A DNA stretch of 64,000 bases from Candidatus Roizmanbacteria bacterium (GCA_016214055.1 JACRPE010000002.1:1-64000); one strand, 5' to 3'. Counted from the first letter of the stretch, positions 22,559 through 33,245 are shown. Numbers and translations: made by a program. Notes: generated by a model from the sequence alone, not told the origin.

Positions 22559-24242
22559 ACTTCAGTATTAACTTGACCCACCATGGGGTCTCGTCCTTCA
22601 CCGATTTCTCAACGATAAAATATTTTGGAGTTGAAGAGGTCCATTTTTTCCCCTCACATCCTTTTCTATTTATAATCCACCAATATAATCCTGTCTCAAG
22701 TTTTAACTCATCCGTTCTAATTGAAGAGGTTATTAATGGAATATCGACTTGCTTGAAGGGTGATTCTATCTGGCGAGGAGGAGTATTCTTCCAGAGGTAA
22801 AAAGCTTGAGATTCCCCCGCATCATTTTCAAGATTATTCCATTCAATTGTTGCTGGATTAAAAGTTCTGTTTGGGGTCTTTGAGATTATTTCAGAAACAA
22901 AACAGTGCTCTTTTTCATATTCCTCGCTTAGTATCGTCTTTACCTGTGGTATGGCAGGGGTACCATCGATATCCCGTTCATTATAGATATCAATAAGCTT
23001 TGCCGGCTCAACGGGGTTATTTAGCGTGTTATTCAATGCTTTTTGCCAATTGGAAGCCTCTTTGATGAGGGGGGAAAACTCAGGTGCAGCCCACGAAATA
23101 TAGCCATTATTTACGATAGTATTTTTGAGAAGTTTAAAGTCCATAGGAGCTTCGGCTCTGCCATACAGACTCATCCCTGGACGAGAGAACAAAGTAATTG
23201 AAGCGCCAATTGCATCTGTATATTTTGTTTCACCTTCATTTGCCTCACTCCAGACATGACTATAGATTCGTTGTTTGGGAAGTCCTTGTGAGGCGGCTAT
23301 TCGTGCCATATCAATAAAATATTTGTTCAGTATTTTTTTTCTCATCTCATGCAATTCGTCCTTACTCCACTCTTTTTTCCCTCCAAACATATCTAAAATT
23401 GCACGATATCCAAACGGCTTAAAGTTTGCGTCTCCCTGCTCAATTGCCCCGTTTAAAGTAACCTCAGTGCCCATTGATATTCCCGCAAATAGATAGCCCT
23501 TCTTCTTTTTGTTCCACTCTTCAGCTTGTTTAGCTATCACTTGAATAATGGCTGAAAAACGTTCTTTATTAACTCTGCTGAAGTCCTTTCCGATAATATT
23601 GGGTGACGGAGCAACGAGAACATCTCCTCCTCCCCAGTTCCTCGTGCTGAAACCCATAGGGCTTTCCCAATCCTTCCAATCAACGTTATACTTATTATCC
23701 GGATTGTATCCCTCAATAAAGCGTTTACGATATGAGGGATCTCTCAGCTTCTTGAATCCGCATGAAGAATAATTTTCATTCTTACAACCGGGAGTTTGGT
23801 TACCATCTTTATCCCAGTAATTCCATAGCTCAGGCTGTTCATCCCACCACTGTACCCCATTCAATGGCATAAATACAGGCAAATCTTCCTCTTCCGCAAT
23901 TTCCATAATGCGTCGGGCCTGTATTACATACTTAGACTGAGAGGATGGAGTATCTTTTGGAAAATTCATGTATTCAAGAAGAGCACTCCAGGCAAGTCGG
24001 CGGGTATCATTTCCCACTGTCAGATTGTTCTTCCACCTTCGCAACTCAGTTTTAATTTGAGGTTTTATTTTTCCTTGCCATTCCTTTTCAGGAGCCGCCC
24101 AATCGTGAAAGTAAAAATTGGCAAAATTAATAACCAGATACTGAGGGTCACTATCGATTTCAAAGGCGTAGGCTGATTCGACCTTAAGCACTCCTAATAT
24201 AACTATTATAAGAGTTATAATAGTTATAATTTTCTTAGTCAT
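22551..24242 (-). CDS. Secreted protein, possibly glycoside-hydrolase-like
   Basis: Signal peptide; aromatic-rich FANFYFHDW...VFMPLNGVQWWDEQ resembles TIM-barrel sugar hydrolases by eye only. Confidence 0.6.
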   Translation of the reverse strand: MTKKIITIITLIIVILGVLKVESAYAFEIDSDPQYLVINFANFYFHDWAAPEKEWQGKIKPQIKTELRRWKNNLTVGNDTRRLAWSALLEYMNFPKDTPSSQSKYVIQARRIMEIAEEEDLPVFMPLNGVQWWDEQPELWNYWDKDGNQTPGCKNENYSSCGFKKLRDPSYRKRFIEGYNPDNKYNVDWKDWESPMGFSTRNWGGGDVLVAPSPNIIGKDFSRVNKERFSAIIQVIAKQAEEWNKKKKGYLFAGISMGTEVTLNGAIEQGDANFKPFGYRAILDMFGGKKEWSKDELHEMRKKILNKYFIDMARIAASQGLPKQRIYSHVWSEANEGETKYTDAIGASITLFSRPGMSLYGRAEAPMDFKLLKNTIVNNGYISWAAPEFSPLIKEASNWQKALNNTLNNPVEPAKLIDIYNERDIDGTPAIPQVKTILSEEYEKEHCFVSEIISKTPNRTFNPATIEWNNLENDAGESQAFYLWKNTPPRQIESPFKQVDIPLITSSIRTDELKLETGLYWWIINRKGCEGKKWTSSTPKYFIVEKSVKDETPWWVKLILKFK

Positions 24243-24259
24243 ACTCTATTTTACATAAT

Positions 24260-25288
24260 ATGATCAATTGGACAACAATAAAAAAATCCATCATTGGGCT
24301 TGCCCCAATGGATGGTATAACTGACGCCGCGTACCGGGAATTGATTGACAAATACAGTAAACCTGACGTTCTTTTCACCGAATTTGTTGCAGTTGAGGGT
24401 ATTACTCATGGCGTAACCAGTCTTTTTAAATGTTTTTTAAGGCATAAAACAGAAACGCCTATCATAGCGCAACTCTTTGGATCGGATCTGAAAGCTTTCT
24501 ATAAAGCTACATTTATTGCGGCCGAGTTAGGATTTGATGGGATAGATATAAATATGGGATGCCCTGATAATAATATTATGAAGAAGGGCGGGGGAGGGGC
24601 TCTCATCGGAAAACCGGATCATGCAAAAAACATCATTAAAACGGTTAAAGAGGCAGTAAATGATTGGTATGAAGGGAAAAGTATGGAAGATGCCCAAGTC
24701 GCACCAAAAATAATTGAATGGATCAAATCAATCGCGTCTCCCTCTTTTTCAAAAAGAAATAAACTTCCCGTGACGGTAAAAACCCGGACTGGACTGGATT
24801 ATTCAGTGACTGAATTTTGGATATCACAACTTCTTGAAGCAAGTCCCGAAGCAATTACATTACACGGAAGAACTTTGCTGCAGATGTACAAAGGTTTGGC
24901 TGATTGGGTAGAAATTGAGAAAGCTTCAAAATTAGTAAGGCAAACAAGCACGATATTTTTGGGAAATGGAGATGTAAAGACGATGGCACAAGCAAAAAAG
25001 AGAATTGAGGAATATGACTTGGACGGAATACTTGTAGGACGTGGAACCCTTGGTAATCCCTGGTTTTTTTCAGACAAAGTTCCAACCTTGAAAGAACGGT
25101 TTGCTGCAATGGTAGAACACAGTGATTTATATTTGAAATACCGTCCTGAGCTCAAGTTATACCCCATGCGCAAGCATCTGGCATGGTACTGCACTGGATT
25201 TGAAGGGAGCCGGGCAGTACGCGACCGGTTGATGAAAGTAGTGACTATAGAGGATCTCAAATCAATACTTTCGAGCCTCCAGACTTGA
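24260..25288 (+). CDS. tRNA-dihydrouridine synthase
   Basis: LAPMDGITDAAYRELI, GIDINMGCP, VKTRTG, DGILVGRGTLGNPW. Confidence 0.93.
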   Translation: MINWTTIKKSIIGLAPMDGITDAAYRELIDKYSKPDVLFTEFVAVEGITHGVTSLFKCFLRHKTETPIIAQLFGSDLKAFYKATFIAAELGFDGIDINMGCPDNNIMKKGGGGALIGKPDHAKNIIKTVKEAVNDWYEGKSMEDAQVAPKIIEWIKSIASPSFSKRNKLPVTVKTRTGLDYSVTEFWISQLLEASPEAITLHGRTLLQMYKGLADWVEIEKASKLVRQTSTIFLGNGDVKTMAQAKKRIEEYDLDGILVGRGTLGNPWFFSDKVPTLKERFAAMVEHSDLYLKYRPELKLYPMRKHLAWYCTGFEGSRAVRDRLMKVVTIEDLKSILSSLQT

Positions 25289-25313
25289 CAAATACTCCAA
25301 TCAAGTGTATACT
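25285..25313 (+). promoter_or_regulatory. Consensus sigma70-type promoter
   Basis: TTGACA (25285-25290), exactly 17 nt, TATACT (25308-25313). Confidence 0.8.
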
Positions 25314-25323
25314 ATAAGCTATT

Positions 25324-25479
25324 ATGGCATACGGAACCAGGACAGTACAACTCAAATCAGTTCGTCGTAATTATATTAAAGAAGTCACTCAAATCGATAC
25401 ATTTGTGAGCAGGTTCTTCCTATTTCTTACCCTCTTCACCATTGCCCTTCTTTGCTTGAGGCTTATTGTTAGAATCTAA
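25324..25479 (+). CDS. Small single-TM protein (51 aa)
   Basis: MAYGTRTVQLKSVRRNYIKEVTQIDTFVSRFFLFLTLFTIALLCLRLIVRI*, start about 11 nt after a consensus -10. Confidence 0.6.
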   Translation: MAYGTRTVQLKSVRRNYIKEVTQIDTFVSRFFLFLTLFTIALLCLRLIVRI

Positions 25480-26438
25480 GTACTACTTAATTCTTTTAAC
25501 AAATCCTTTAACTTTTCAAGTGCATCTGCATCGTACACAGACACACAAAAAATCTTTGGATTTATCTTCTTAAATGTTTTTAATTTGAGAAGTCTGTCTT
25601 TAGGCAATATTAAGTCTGACTTAGTTAAAAGAAGTAATTCAGGCTTCTTTAATAACTCAGGGTTATATGCTCCTAACTCCTCGCGTACTGTCTTGTATTC
25701 ATTTTCCATCACAGCCATATCACGGTCACAGGCAACACAGTGTATTAAAAGCTTCACTTTTTCGACATGTTTCAGAAAGCGTATTCCCAATCCGCGGCCT
25801 TTTGATGCGCCTTCTATGAGGCCGGGAATATCCGCCAATACAATGTCTCCCATCGCTCCTAAATTGGGTTCGATCGTAGTAAAGGGGTAAGGGGCTACGC
25901 GTGCTGTTGCGGCAGTCAATTCATTCAGCAGACTGCTTTTACCCGCATTAGGCAGACCGATAAATCCGATATCTGCTATCAAGCGCATAACCGCTTTAAA
26001 TGTCCGAACTTCACCCGGTTGACCTTTGTCAGCCTGACGGGGACTGCGATTGGTGGGGGATTTATAAAAATCATTACCATGACCACCCTTTCCACCCTGG
26101 CATACCATAATCATCTCCCCGTTTGCAGGAATAATGACGATTTTTCCCGTCGATTGTTCGCGCAACTCAGTCCCGATTGGAAAGTCCAATATGAGGTCCA
26201 TGCCATGCGCACCGGTCTTAGTTGCACCACCGCCATTTTCACCTTTTGAAGCTTCATACTTTGTTTTTTCGGTATATTTATGCAGTGTGGTGAGATTTAT
26301 ATTCACCCGTACGAAGACGTTTCCACCTTGACCTCCATCTCCACCGGATGGACCACTTTTTAAACCGGGAAAGAATGATACGTTACCAGCCCCTCCACGT
26401 CCGCCGCTGAGAATGATATAAGCTTCGTCAATTAACAT
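25476..26438 (-). CDS. obgE: Obg-family GTPase
   Basis: Glycine-rich Obg fold, GLPNAGKSSLLNELT, ADIPGLIEGAS. Confidence 0.95.
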   Translation of the reverse strand: MLIDEAYIILSGGRGGAGNVSFFPGLKSGPSGGDGGQGGNVFVRVNINLTTLHKYTEKTKYEASKGENGGGATKTGAHGMDLILDFPIGTELREQSTGKIVIIPANGEMIMVCQGGKGGHGNDFYKSPTNRSPRQADKGQPGEVRTFKAVMRLIADIGFIGLPNAGKSSLLNELTAATARVAPYPFTTIEPNLGAMGDIVLADIPGLIEGASKGRGLGIRFLKHVEKVKLLIHCVACDRDMAVMENEYKTVREELGAYNPELLKKPELLLLTKSDLILPKDRLLKLKTFKKINPKIFCVSVYDADALEKLKDLLKELSST

Positions 26439-26445
26439 GGCCCCA

Positions 26446-26829
26446 TTATACTCTTTTTTCCTCTACTCGTATATGGTCATCTGAGTTCCAGCCAGGTTTT
26501 GATGTGCACTTTACCCATGTTTCATCCCCTTTTGCACTATGTATTTCCTGTGGTTGCATAGTGAACGACTCACCTGGTTTCAAATGATATGTTTTTCCTT
26601 CAACTATTAAGTCCAATTCTCCTTTTATAACTTCATATGTTTCAGTACTTTTTTTATGATAATGGGGAGTTGTTTCATCTATTACACCGATAGCAACACT
26701 ATATGATGGATGTAATTGAGATGGCTCTATCTCACATAAGATCTCGGTAAGATTATTTCTATTATTTAAAACAACCGACTTACCAGGGTATGTTTTTTTC
26801 AGTTCGGCGATGACTTCATTAATTCTCAT
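26446..26829 (-). CDS. Cupin-domain protein
   Basis: PHYHKKSTETYEVIKGELDLIVEGKTYHLKPGESFTMQPQEIHSAKG. Confidence 0.85.
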   Translation of the reverse strand: MRINEVIAELKKTYPGKSVVLNNRNNLTEILCEIEPSQLHPSYSVAIGVIDETTPHYHKKSTETYEVIKGELDLIVEGKTYHLKPGESFTMQPQEIHSAKGDETWVKCTSKPGWNSDDHIRVEEKRV

Positions 26830-26888
26830 ACTCTATTGTACCAAATATATTTAATTACTTAAAAAATCATCATTTGTTATAGTTAAAT

Positions 26889-27647
26889 ATGTCCAGTAAA
26901 GGTCAAAAGAACACATCGTTTACTTTTGTTGAGATACTTGTTATCATCTCAATTCTTGGTGCCGTTGCCATGGGAAGTAGTATTGGTCTTGCCAAACAGC
27001 TTTCAAAAGCGAGAGATGCAGAACGAAAGCTTTTACTGAAGCCCCTCTATAACGCTCTTGAGAATTACTATGATTCGACACTTTGTTATCCAGCATTTCT
27101 TCCTTCCTGTGGGCAAAAATTACTCTTGAGAAATATAACACTTCTTGATTCAGTCCCTTGTGACCCACTGACGCATCTTCCCTATACCTACATAACTGAT
27201 AATGTGGTATGTAATACTCAATTTAAATTGTATGCAAAACTTGAGAATAAGGAGGACAGGGATATTGCATATTTAGGTTGTACTTATGGGTGTGGTCCTG
27301 ATTGCTTATATAATTACGGATTTGCAAGCTCTAACACCTGGCTTGAAACTTGTCCCGGCCCAATAACTCCTACTAAAGTTCCTACTCCAACTCCAAGTTC
27401 TCCTACTCCAACAGTAACATTACCAATTACTTCAACGACACCCACAATAACATTAACCCCCACACCATCATTGCAACCCGCACAGTACGTATGTGCGCCT
27501 GGGTTAGGTAATGACGGTCACTGTACCTTATTTGTCTATCCTGAATTAAGCGAGTGCCCTATCATTTGGTTAGATGATCCAACATGCGACAATTCATGCA
27601 ATATTAAAGCCAATCATTGCAAAACTTCAAAAGGAAAAAAGAATTAG
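26889..27647 (+). CDS. Type IV pilin/pseudopilin-like protein
   Basis: N-terminal TFVEILVIISILGAVAMG prepilin-like helix, Pro/Thr-rich linker, Cys-rich tail. Confidence 0.75.
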   Translation: MSSKGQKNTSFTFVEILVIISILGAVAMGSSIGLAKQLSKARDAERKLLLKPLYNALENYYDSTLCYPAFLPSCGQKLLLRNITLLDSVPCDPLTHLPYTYITDNVVCNTQFKLYAKLENKEDRDIAYLGCTYGCGPDCLYNYGFASSNTWLETCPGPITPTKVPTPTPSSPTPTVTLPITSTTPTITLTPTPSLQPAQYVCAPGLGNDGHCTLFVYPELSECPIIWLDDPTCDNSCNIKANHCKTSKGKKN

Positions 27648-27665
27648 TTTAATTCTGTCCATTTA

Positions 27666-29054
27666 TTATTTTGTAAAAATTAAATGTTTATGTAAATATT
27701 TGCGCGTAAACCTGTCCATATATCCCATAAAAAAAGTGTAAGTTTTAAATGGCATATCGTTCAGCTTGAAATTAATCTCATCGAGTAATTGCTGTGTTGT
27801 ATCTATTGTATCACCCCCTATGCCTCCCCGGTAAATATAATAGGGTTTCGGTCCGAGCCAAAAACTGTCATTAATGAGTTTTGCGTTTTTTGCCTGCTCG
27901 TATAAAGCTGTGCCGGGAAATACCCAGACTGATCCCACCGTCCCGACTTCATCAGGTTTCATCTTTTTGATCAGTTTTTTTGACATAATTTTATCCTGCT
28001 CTGTTTCACGCGGGAGGCCGTACATCATAAGCGCATTCGCTTTTATTCCTGCAAGTTTGGTGATCTTAATTGCTTTTTCTATCATCTCAACATCAGTTCT
28101 TTTGTTAATTTTGACGAGCATACCGGGAGATCCTGACTCTATTCCATAACTTAGTTCATAAAAGCCTGCTTTTTTCATCATTTTCAACAGTCTGATATCA
28201 ACTTTATCTACGCGTGTAGTTCCATAAATAGCTATTTTAAGTTTCCTCTTAATTATTTCTTTGCAAAAAAGAATTATATCATCACGACTGCCGGTAAGAG
28301 TATCATCCTGAAAAACAAAGTGCTTTGCTCCAAATCTATTCATGAGAGACTCAACCTCATCTGCCACTAATTTACCATTACGCCACCGGTACCCCTTCCA
28401 AATCATCCAACTTGAACAAAATGTACATGAAGCCATACAGCCTCTCGAGAAAATAAGAGGAAAACGTACTTCCCGAGCGAGGTCTACGCCATTCACTATT
28501 CCCTCACCACGTGCAGGATAAATTTTAGGATTCACCAGTTCCCATGCGGGCGGAGGAAGACTGTTTAAATCCTGTAACATGGGACGATTGGGATTTTCAA
28601 TAACTTTGTTGTGTTTACGCCACGCAAGCCCCTGTATTTTAGATAGTGGTAAACCAATCACGAGTTCAAAAAGAGTTATTTCACCCTCACCGCGAACCAC
28701 ATAGTCAACCTCCGGGTAATACTCAAGCATTTGCTTCCACATGAGGGTAGGGTGAACATTCCCAAACACCGTGGCTACACCAGGAATGAGGCGCTTAGAG
28801 ACTTTTGCTACCCAAAGACCTTGATGACGTCCTGGGGTGAGTGCGCCAATACCAACTAAGTCAGGCTTAAATTCTTTCAAAGCTTGTATCACTTTCCACT
28901 CTCCTTCAATTGCCCCGTCGACCATACGGACATCAACTCCTTTACAGTTCTTTTTTAGATATGCGCCTAGATAAAGTAGTCCCAAAGGGCTTGGTTTATA
29001 CCCTCCCTGAGCAACCTTTGGGGGATTAACAAGTAGTACTCTCCTAAATCTCAT
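27666..29054 (-). CDS. B12-binding/radical SAM protein
   Basis: N-terminal cobalamin-binding-like region and FSRGCMASCTFCSSW radical SAM motif. Confidence 0.9.
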   Translation of the reverse strand: MRFRRVLLVNPPKVAQGGYKPSPLGLLYLGAYLKKNCKGVDVRMVDGAIEGEWKVIQALKEFKPDLVGIGALTPGRHQGLWVAKVSKRLIPGVATVFGNVHPTLMWKQMLEYYPEVDYVVRGEGEITLFELVIGLPLSKIQGLAWRKHNKVIENPNRPMLQDLNSLPPPAWELVNPKIYPARGEGIVNGVDLAREVRFPLIFSRGCMASCTFCSSWMIWKGYRWRNGKLVADEVESLMNRFGAKHFVFQDDTLTGSRDDIILFCKEIIKRKLKIAIYGTTRVDKVDIRLLKMMKKAGFYELSYGIESGSPGMLVKINKRTDVEMIEKAIKITKLAGIKANALMMYGLPRETEQDKIMSKKLIKKMKPDEVGTVGSVWVFPGTALYEQAKNAKLINDSFWLGPKPYYIYRGGIGGDTIDTTQQLLDEINFKLNDMPFKTYTFFMGYMDRFTRKYLHKHLIFTK

Positions 29055-29104
29055 CTAAATATTATAACATGGGAAATCAATATGGAATTTGCTATACTTT
29101 TACT

Positions 29105-30472
29105 ATGACAACACATGATTTAACCTATGATGACTCACTCATGCGGAGTGAAAACGTGGGAGTACGGGGAGTACGGAATGATAAAATATTTCAAATAAAT
29201 AAAGAGTATCTTCCTCAATATAAAAGTATTTCTGAAAAACTTCAAAACAAACAGTTTGATTTTGCGAACTTGTGCTATGACCGCAAAATATTATCCCAAT
29301 GTAAGACGGTATGGCAACCGTACGCTTCTTTCACGAAAAAAGTTGTTTTTGTGGGAATTGGGGGAGGTTCACAAACGGCTAAAATGCTTTACTATGCATT
29401 CGGGCGTACTCCAAAGAATCTGCAGGTATATTTTGTGGGTGATTATACCGATCCGGATGAGTTCTTAAGATTGCGTTCTGAAATCGAAGGTCATGAAGCG
29501 GAGACAAGCGTAGTTGTCCTTTCCAAATCAGGTACCACAGTTGAGGTTGGCGCAGGTTATCTTTATTTCCGTGATTTTATGCAGGATAAACTGAAGGAGT
29601 CCTGGAAGAAGCATTTTTTATTTGTTACCGGAGCTCATGAGGGCATTCTCATAAAAGAGGCAAAAGAAAATGGATTAACACACATTCCTACATCGGTTGT
29701 GGGAGATCGCTTTGCTCCATTTTCTTCACTTGGTTTATTACCTGCGGTCGTAATGGGAATAGATGCTGAGAAGCTTCTGACCGGAGGGGCATTGATGTTT
29801 GGTCATATAGTAAAAAGCTCACAGGAAAAAAATATTGCCTGGAGTATGGCGGTCTACCAGCATATCTATCAGAAGATGTATGGAATAAACCAGTTTGTCA
29901 CCATGTCCTATATATCACGGCTTGAAGAGTTCAACATGTGGCTCCGTGAAATGTGGGGAGAATCTTTAGGAAAAGAAAAGAAGGGTCTCATCCTATTTCC
30001 CGCAATGGGTCCCAAGGACCAGCACTCGGTCTTACAGACGTTTAACGATGGTCATTGGTTCAGTACATTCCTTTTTATATCTCAATCTTCTTTTGATGAG
30101 GAAATTTCTATTGAAAATAGGGGGATTACCGATCTAAACCATCTAGATGGAAAAAAACTTTCCTATATTACTAATGCTTCATGCCGCAATACTCAGCTTA
30201 CCCTGAAGAATTATAACCGGCCCTCAGCTCAGCTCATCGTCTCTGAATTTAACGAGAAGACAATGGGTGAGCTCATTGCTTTGTTTGAGATGGTTGTCCT
30301 CTATCTGGGCGAATTTGTGGGGTTAAAGAATGTCTTTGATCAGCCAGCGGTGACTGAGAGTCGCCTATTTATTGATGCAAGTATGAAGCGGCCCGGGTCT
30401 GAAGAATTTCAACAAAACTTAACAAAAATGGAAGAGAATATAAAGCACACGGTTATCACGTTCCCCACCTAA
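29105..30472 (+). CDS. pgi: Glucose-6-phosphate isomerase
   Basis: VVFVGIGGGSQTAKM, VVVLSKSGTTVEVG; -10-like TATACT at about 29091 favours ATG 29105 over 29069. Confidence 0.85.
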   Translation: MTTHDLTYDDSLMRSENVGVRGVRNDKIFQINKEYLPQYKSISEKLQNKQFDFANLCYDRKILSQCKTVWQPYASFTKKVVFVGIGGGSQTAKMLYYAFGRTPKNLQVYFVGDYTDPDEFLRLRSEIEGHEAETSVVVLSKSGTTVEVGAGYLYFRDFMQDKLKESWKKHFLFVTGAHEGILIKEAKENGLTHIPTSVVGDRFAPFSSLGLLPAVVMGIDAEKLLTGGALMFGHIVKSSQEKNIAWSMAVYQHIYQKMYGINQFVTMSYISRLEEFNMWLREMWGESLGKEKKGLILFPAMGPKDQHSVLQTFNDGHWFSTFLFISQSSFDEEISIENRGITDLNHLDGKKLSYITNASCRNTQLTLKNYNRPSAQLIVSEFNEKTMGELIALFEMVVLYLGEFVGLKNVFDQPAVTESRLFIDASMKRPGSEEFQQNLTKMEENIKHTVITFPT

Positions 30473-30477
30473 TACCA

Positions 30478-31701
30478 ATGTTTGACTCAAAAAAATATTT
30501 CTCAAAAAGATTGGGATCGATGGAGGGCAGTGCTATTCGGGATTTGTTAAAACAGGCAGGCGTCCCCGGATTTATATCCCTCGGTGGGGGATACCCTGAT
30601 CCAAAAAGTTTCCCCTCTTCTTTATTTGATACTCTCAATCAGAGAGTAAAGAATAAATATGGGAATGGCGTCTATCAATATGGAAAGACAGAAGGTTTTG
30701 ACCCCTTGCTTCAGATTCTACCCCAATTCTTTCAAAGAGCAAATAGAAAGGTAAAGGCGTTCCCCGATACTATATCGATCACGACCGGATCACAACAGGC
30801 GCTTACCATGCTGGGGATGTTGTTTATTGATCCGGGAGATTTAATAGCTGTTGAGTCCCCCACCTATCTGGGGGCTATTCAGGCCTTTAACCCATTTGGC
30901 CCGAAGTATATTGAGATGGAGACCGATGAGAACGGTATCGTTCCCGAAAATTTAGACCAGCTGCTCACGAAACACCCATCAATAAAATTTATGTATACCG
31001 TATCCACCTTTCAAAACCCAACGGGGAAAACAATCCCGCCTGAAAGAAGAAAGCAAATTGCAACATTGTTGGTAAAACATGGGAAGCTGGCAATTGAGGA
31101 TGATCCTTACAGCGAACTGAGGTATGAAGGTGTACCCGTACCCTCGTTACAATCCTTTGCTCATGATCACGTCATTCATCTCTTTACCTTTTCAAAGACG
31201 TTTGCACCAGATTTCCGTCTGGGTGGAATAGTTGCGCCTCCTGATATCCGTAATGCCTCAGTCATGATAAAACAGGGGCTTGATCTTTGTACCAGTAACC
31301 ATGACCAGGCGATGGTGGCAGAGTATCTCTCCGGCAATTATTTAGATCCACATATAAAGGAGATCGTAGCTCTTTACAAACCACGCAGAGATTGTATGAT
31401 GAAGGCGATTGACACTTATTTTCCCTCAATTTTCCAGCACACCTGCCCTGAGGGGGGTATGTTTATTTGGGTTTCTTTGAAGGAAGGAATCAGTCTTGAA
31501 GAAGAAAAACTTGATATGAAGAAAATTCTTTTGGAGACTGTTTCTCAAAAAGTAGGTTTTGTTCCGGGGAGCGCTTTCTTCGCTCGGAAGGATCATTCGC
31601 CCTTCTCCATGCGCTTAAACTTTACGAATCAAACTGAGGAAAATATTGAGAAGGGTATAGAAATAATTGGAAAAATTCTCCAGAAACATCTCAAATTGTA
31701 A
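30478..31701 (+). CDS. PLP-dependent class I/II aminotransferase (2-aminoadipate-type)
   Basis: FISLGGGYPDPKSFP, TTGSQQALTMLGMLFIDPGD, TFSKTFAPDFRLGG. Confidence 0.93.
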   Translation: MFDSKKYFSKRLGSMEGSAIRDLLKQAGVPGFISLGGGYPDPKSFPSSLFDTLNQRVKNKYGNGVYQYGKTEGFDPLLQILPQFFQRANRKVKAFPDTISITTGSQQALTMLGMLFIDPGDLIAVESPTYLGAIQAFNPFGPKYIEMETDENGIVPENLDQLLTKHPSIKFMYTVSTFQNPTGKTIPPERRKQIATLLVKHGKLAIEDDPYSELRYEGVPVPSLQSFAHDHVIHLFTFSKTFAPDFRLGGIVAPPDIRNASVMIKQGLDLCTSNHDQAMVAEYLSGNYLDPHIKEIVALYKPRRDCMMKAIDTYFPSIFQHTCPEGGMFIWVSLKEGISLEEEKLDMKKILLETVSQKVGFVPGSAFFARKDHSPFSMRLNFTNQTEENIEKGIEIIGKILQKHLKL

Positions 31702-31711
31702 ACAAAACATT

Positions 31712-33157
31712 ATGCTTGATTCACCAGATGTTCCGAGAGTTGGTCAGCTTACAGAAAGAGTCGCTACTACTCCTTTAGCACACTATAGTCGAAATGTATT
31801 AGATAGATTGCGTGTAGTTCAATATTTATGGTCATATGAAAATTCTAAATTCTTAAGAACGCGCAACGCTCCAGTTAATACGAATGATATCCAAGCTTTA
31901 CAGACACATGTTGCAATGGTGTTTGAAAAGGATGACGGTTTTTATGCTAAACCTGACACTCATACGAGGCCTGAATGGGAAGATGGTTTACCAACTCATC
32001 CAAAAGCTGTTCCCTTAAATTATGATCCTTTAGTGATTCAAAATGGTATCGGTTGGTATAACAAACTTAAAGCTCCTTTTAATGAAATTACGCATAAACT
32101 TGGTGGCAAATGGGGTAGTGATACTGTGATATCTTATCTCATCGATCAATTTGAAAAGAGACTAATGGAATTAGCATATAAAAGAAGTGTTGATTTACCT
32201 CTTAATTTCCTAGATCAGAATGTGCTCATTAATTTTGTACTTGGAACTGACAAACAAAATTTATTTTCGATTGATGAAGCAAATGTAAGTATTGTTAATA
32301 CAGATTCAACAACGAACTTGCACGCCGAAGCTAAGCTAATCGGTGAGAAGATTGCAAGAGATAATGAAATTGCAAAACCACTATTTGAAAAAGCATTCCG
32401 CGATGTGCTTATTGATGATTCTCTGACAAATTTACAAGCTGAAACAAGAGTTATGAGCCATGAACTTGATGCACCAACCCAAACCCAAATTTTCCAGGTT
32501 CCGCATGATGGTGTCGGTGCAGATGTTGTATCCAGCAAGAACAATCGCATAGTAGTTGTCGATGGAGAGGGCTTTGGAAATTCTGGAAAAAGAATGAAAG
32601 CTGAACGTCTTGCAAAGAAATTACTTGATACTGATGAACCACTGACAACAACGGAATCTTATATAGCGTTAGAGTTTAAGAATGACGAAATGATAATAAG
32701 AGCTAGAGGAGGGTATGTTGTAATATGGAATGTTAATACATCTAATTTACTTGAGCCAAAAGTTGTTTATTCCGACGACGACTCAGTTTCGCTCAAGGAC
32801 ACACAGGAAAAAATTGACATTAGAAATGCCAGATATGTAGCTATTTTTACAGATGGCGGTATTGATTTACTTGGGGAGAATGTATTGTTTGGACATTCTA
32901 AAGATTTTAGTAGAAATGCTCATGAGGCTGTGGAATCAATTGGGATGGGAGGTCTCAATAAAAAAGAAGTCGTTGGATATCTTGAATATAATCTTTTAGA
33001 ACCAATCACAAACTTACTAAATGCAAATAGCAATCACCAAACTATGCCAGAAAACGTTAAAATGTTTTTTAATGAAATGCAACAAAATAAACCCAAATTA
33101 AAACAAATGCATGACGACGCAACTTTTACATTTACCTGCTTAGGTAAAGAAGCATAG
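31712..33157 (+). CDS. Hypothetical protein with divergent PP2C-like C-terminal domain
   Basis: VVVDGEGFGNSGKRMKAERLAKKLL, YVAIFTDGGIDLLGE, terminal DDATFTFTCLG resemble PP2C motifs. Confidence 0.5.
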   Translation: MLDSPDVPRVGQLTERVATTPLAHYSRNVLDRLRVVQYLWSYENSKFLRTRNAPVNTNDIQALQTHVAMVFEKDDGFYAKPDTHTRPEWEDGLPTHPKAVPLNYDPLVIQNGIGWYNKLKAPFNEITHKLGGKWGSDTVISYLIDQFEKRLMELAYKRSVDLPLNFLDQNVLINFVLGTDKQNLFSIDEANVSIVNTDSTTNLHAEAKLIGEKIARDNEIAKPLFEKAFRDVLIDDSLTNLQAETRVMSHELDAPTQTQIFQVPHDGVGADVVSSKNNRIVVVDGEGFGNSGKRMKAERLAKKLLDTDEPLTTTESYIALEFKNDEMIIRARGGYVVIWNVNTSNLLEPKVVYSDDDSVSLKDTQEKIDIRNARYVAIFTDGGIDLLGENVLFGHSKDFSRNAHEAVESIGMGGLNKKEVVGYLEYNLLEPITNLLNANSNHQTMPENVKMFFNEMQQNKPKLKQMHDDATFTFTCLGKEA

Positions 33158-33245
33158 CCAACCAAGAGTCCTATGCTCCATGATAAATATTGAGAAGGGG
33201 ACACAAATAGTTGTGTACTTATTAAAAAAAGCATTACAATAATTC

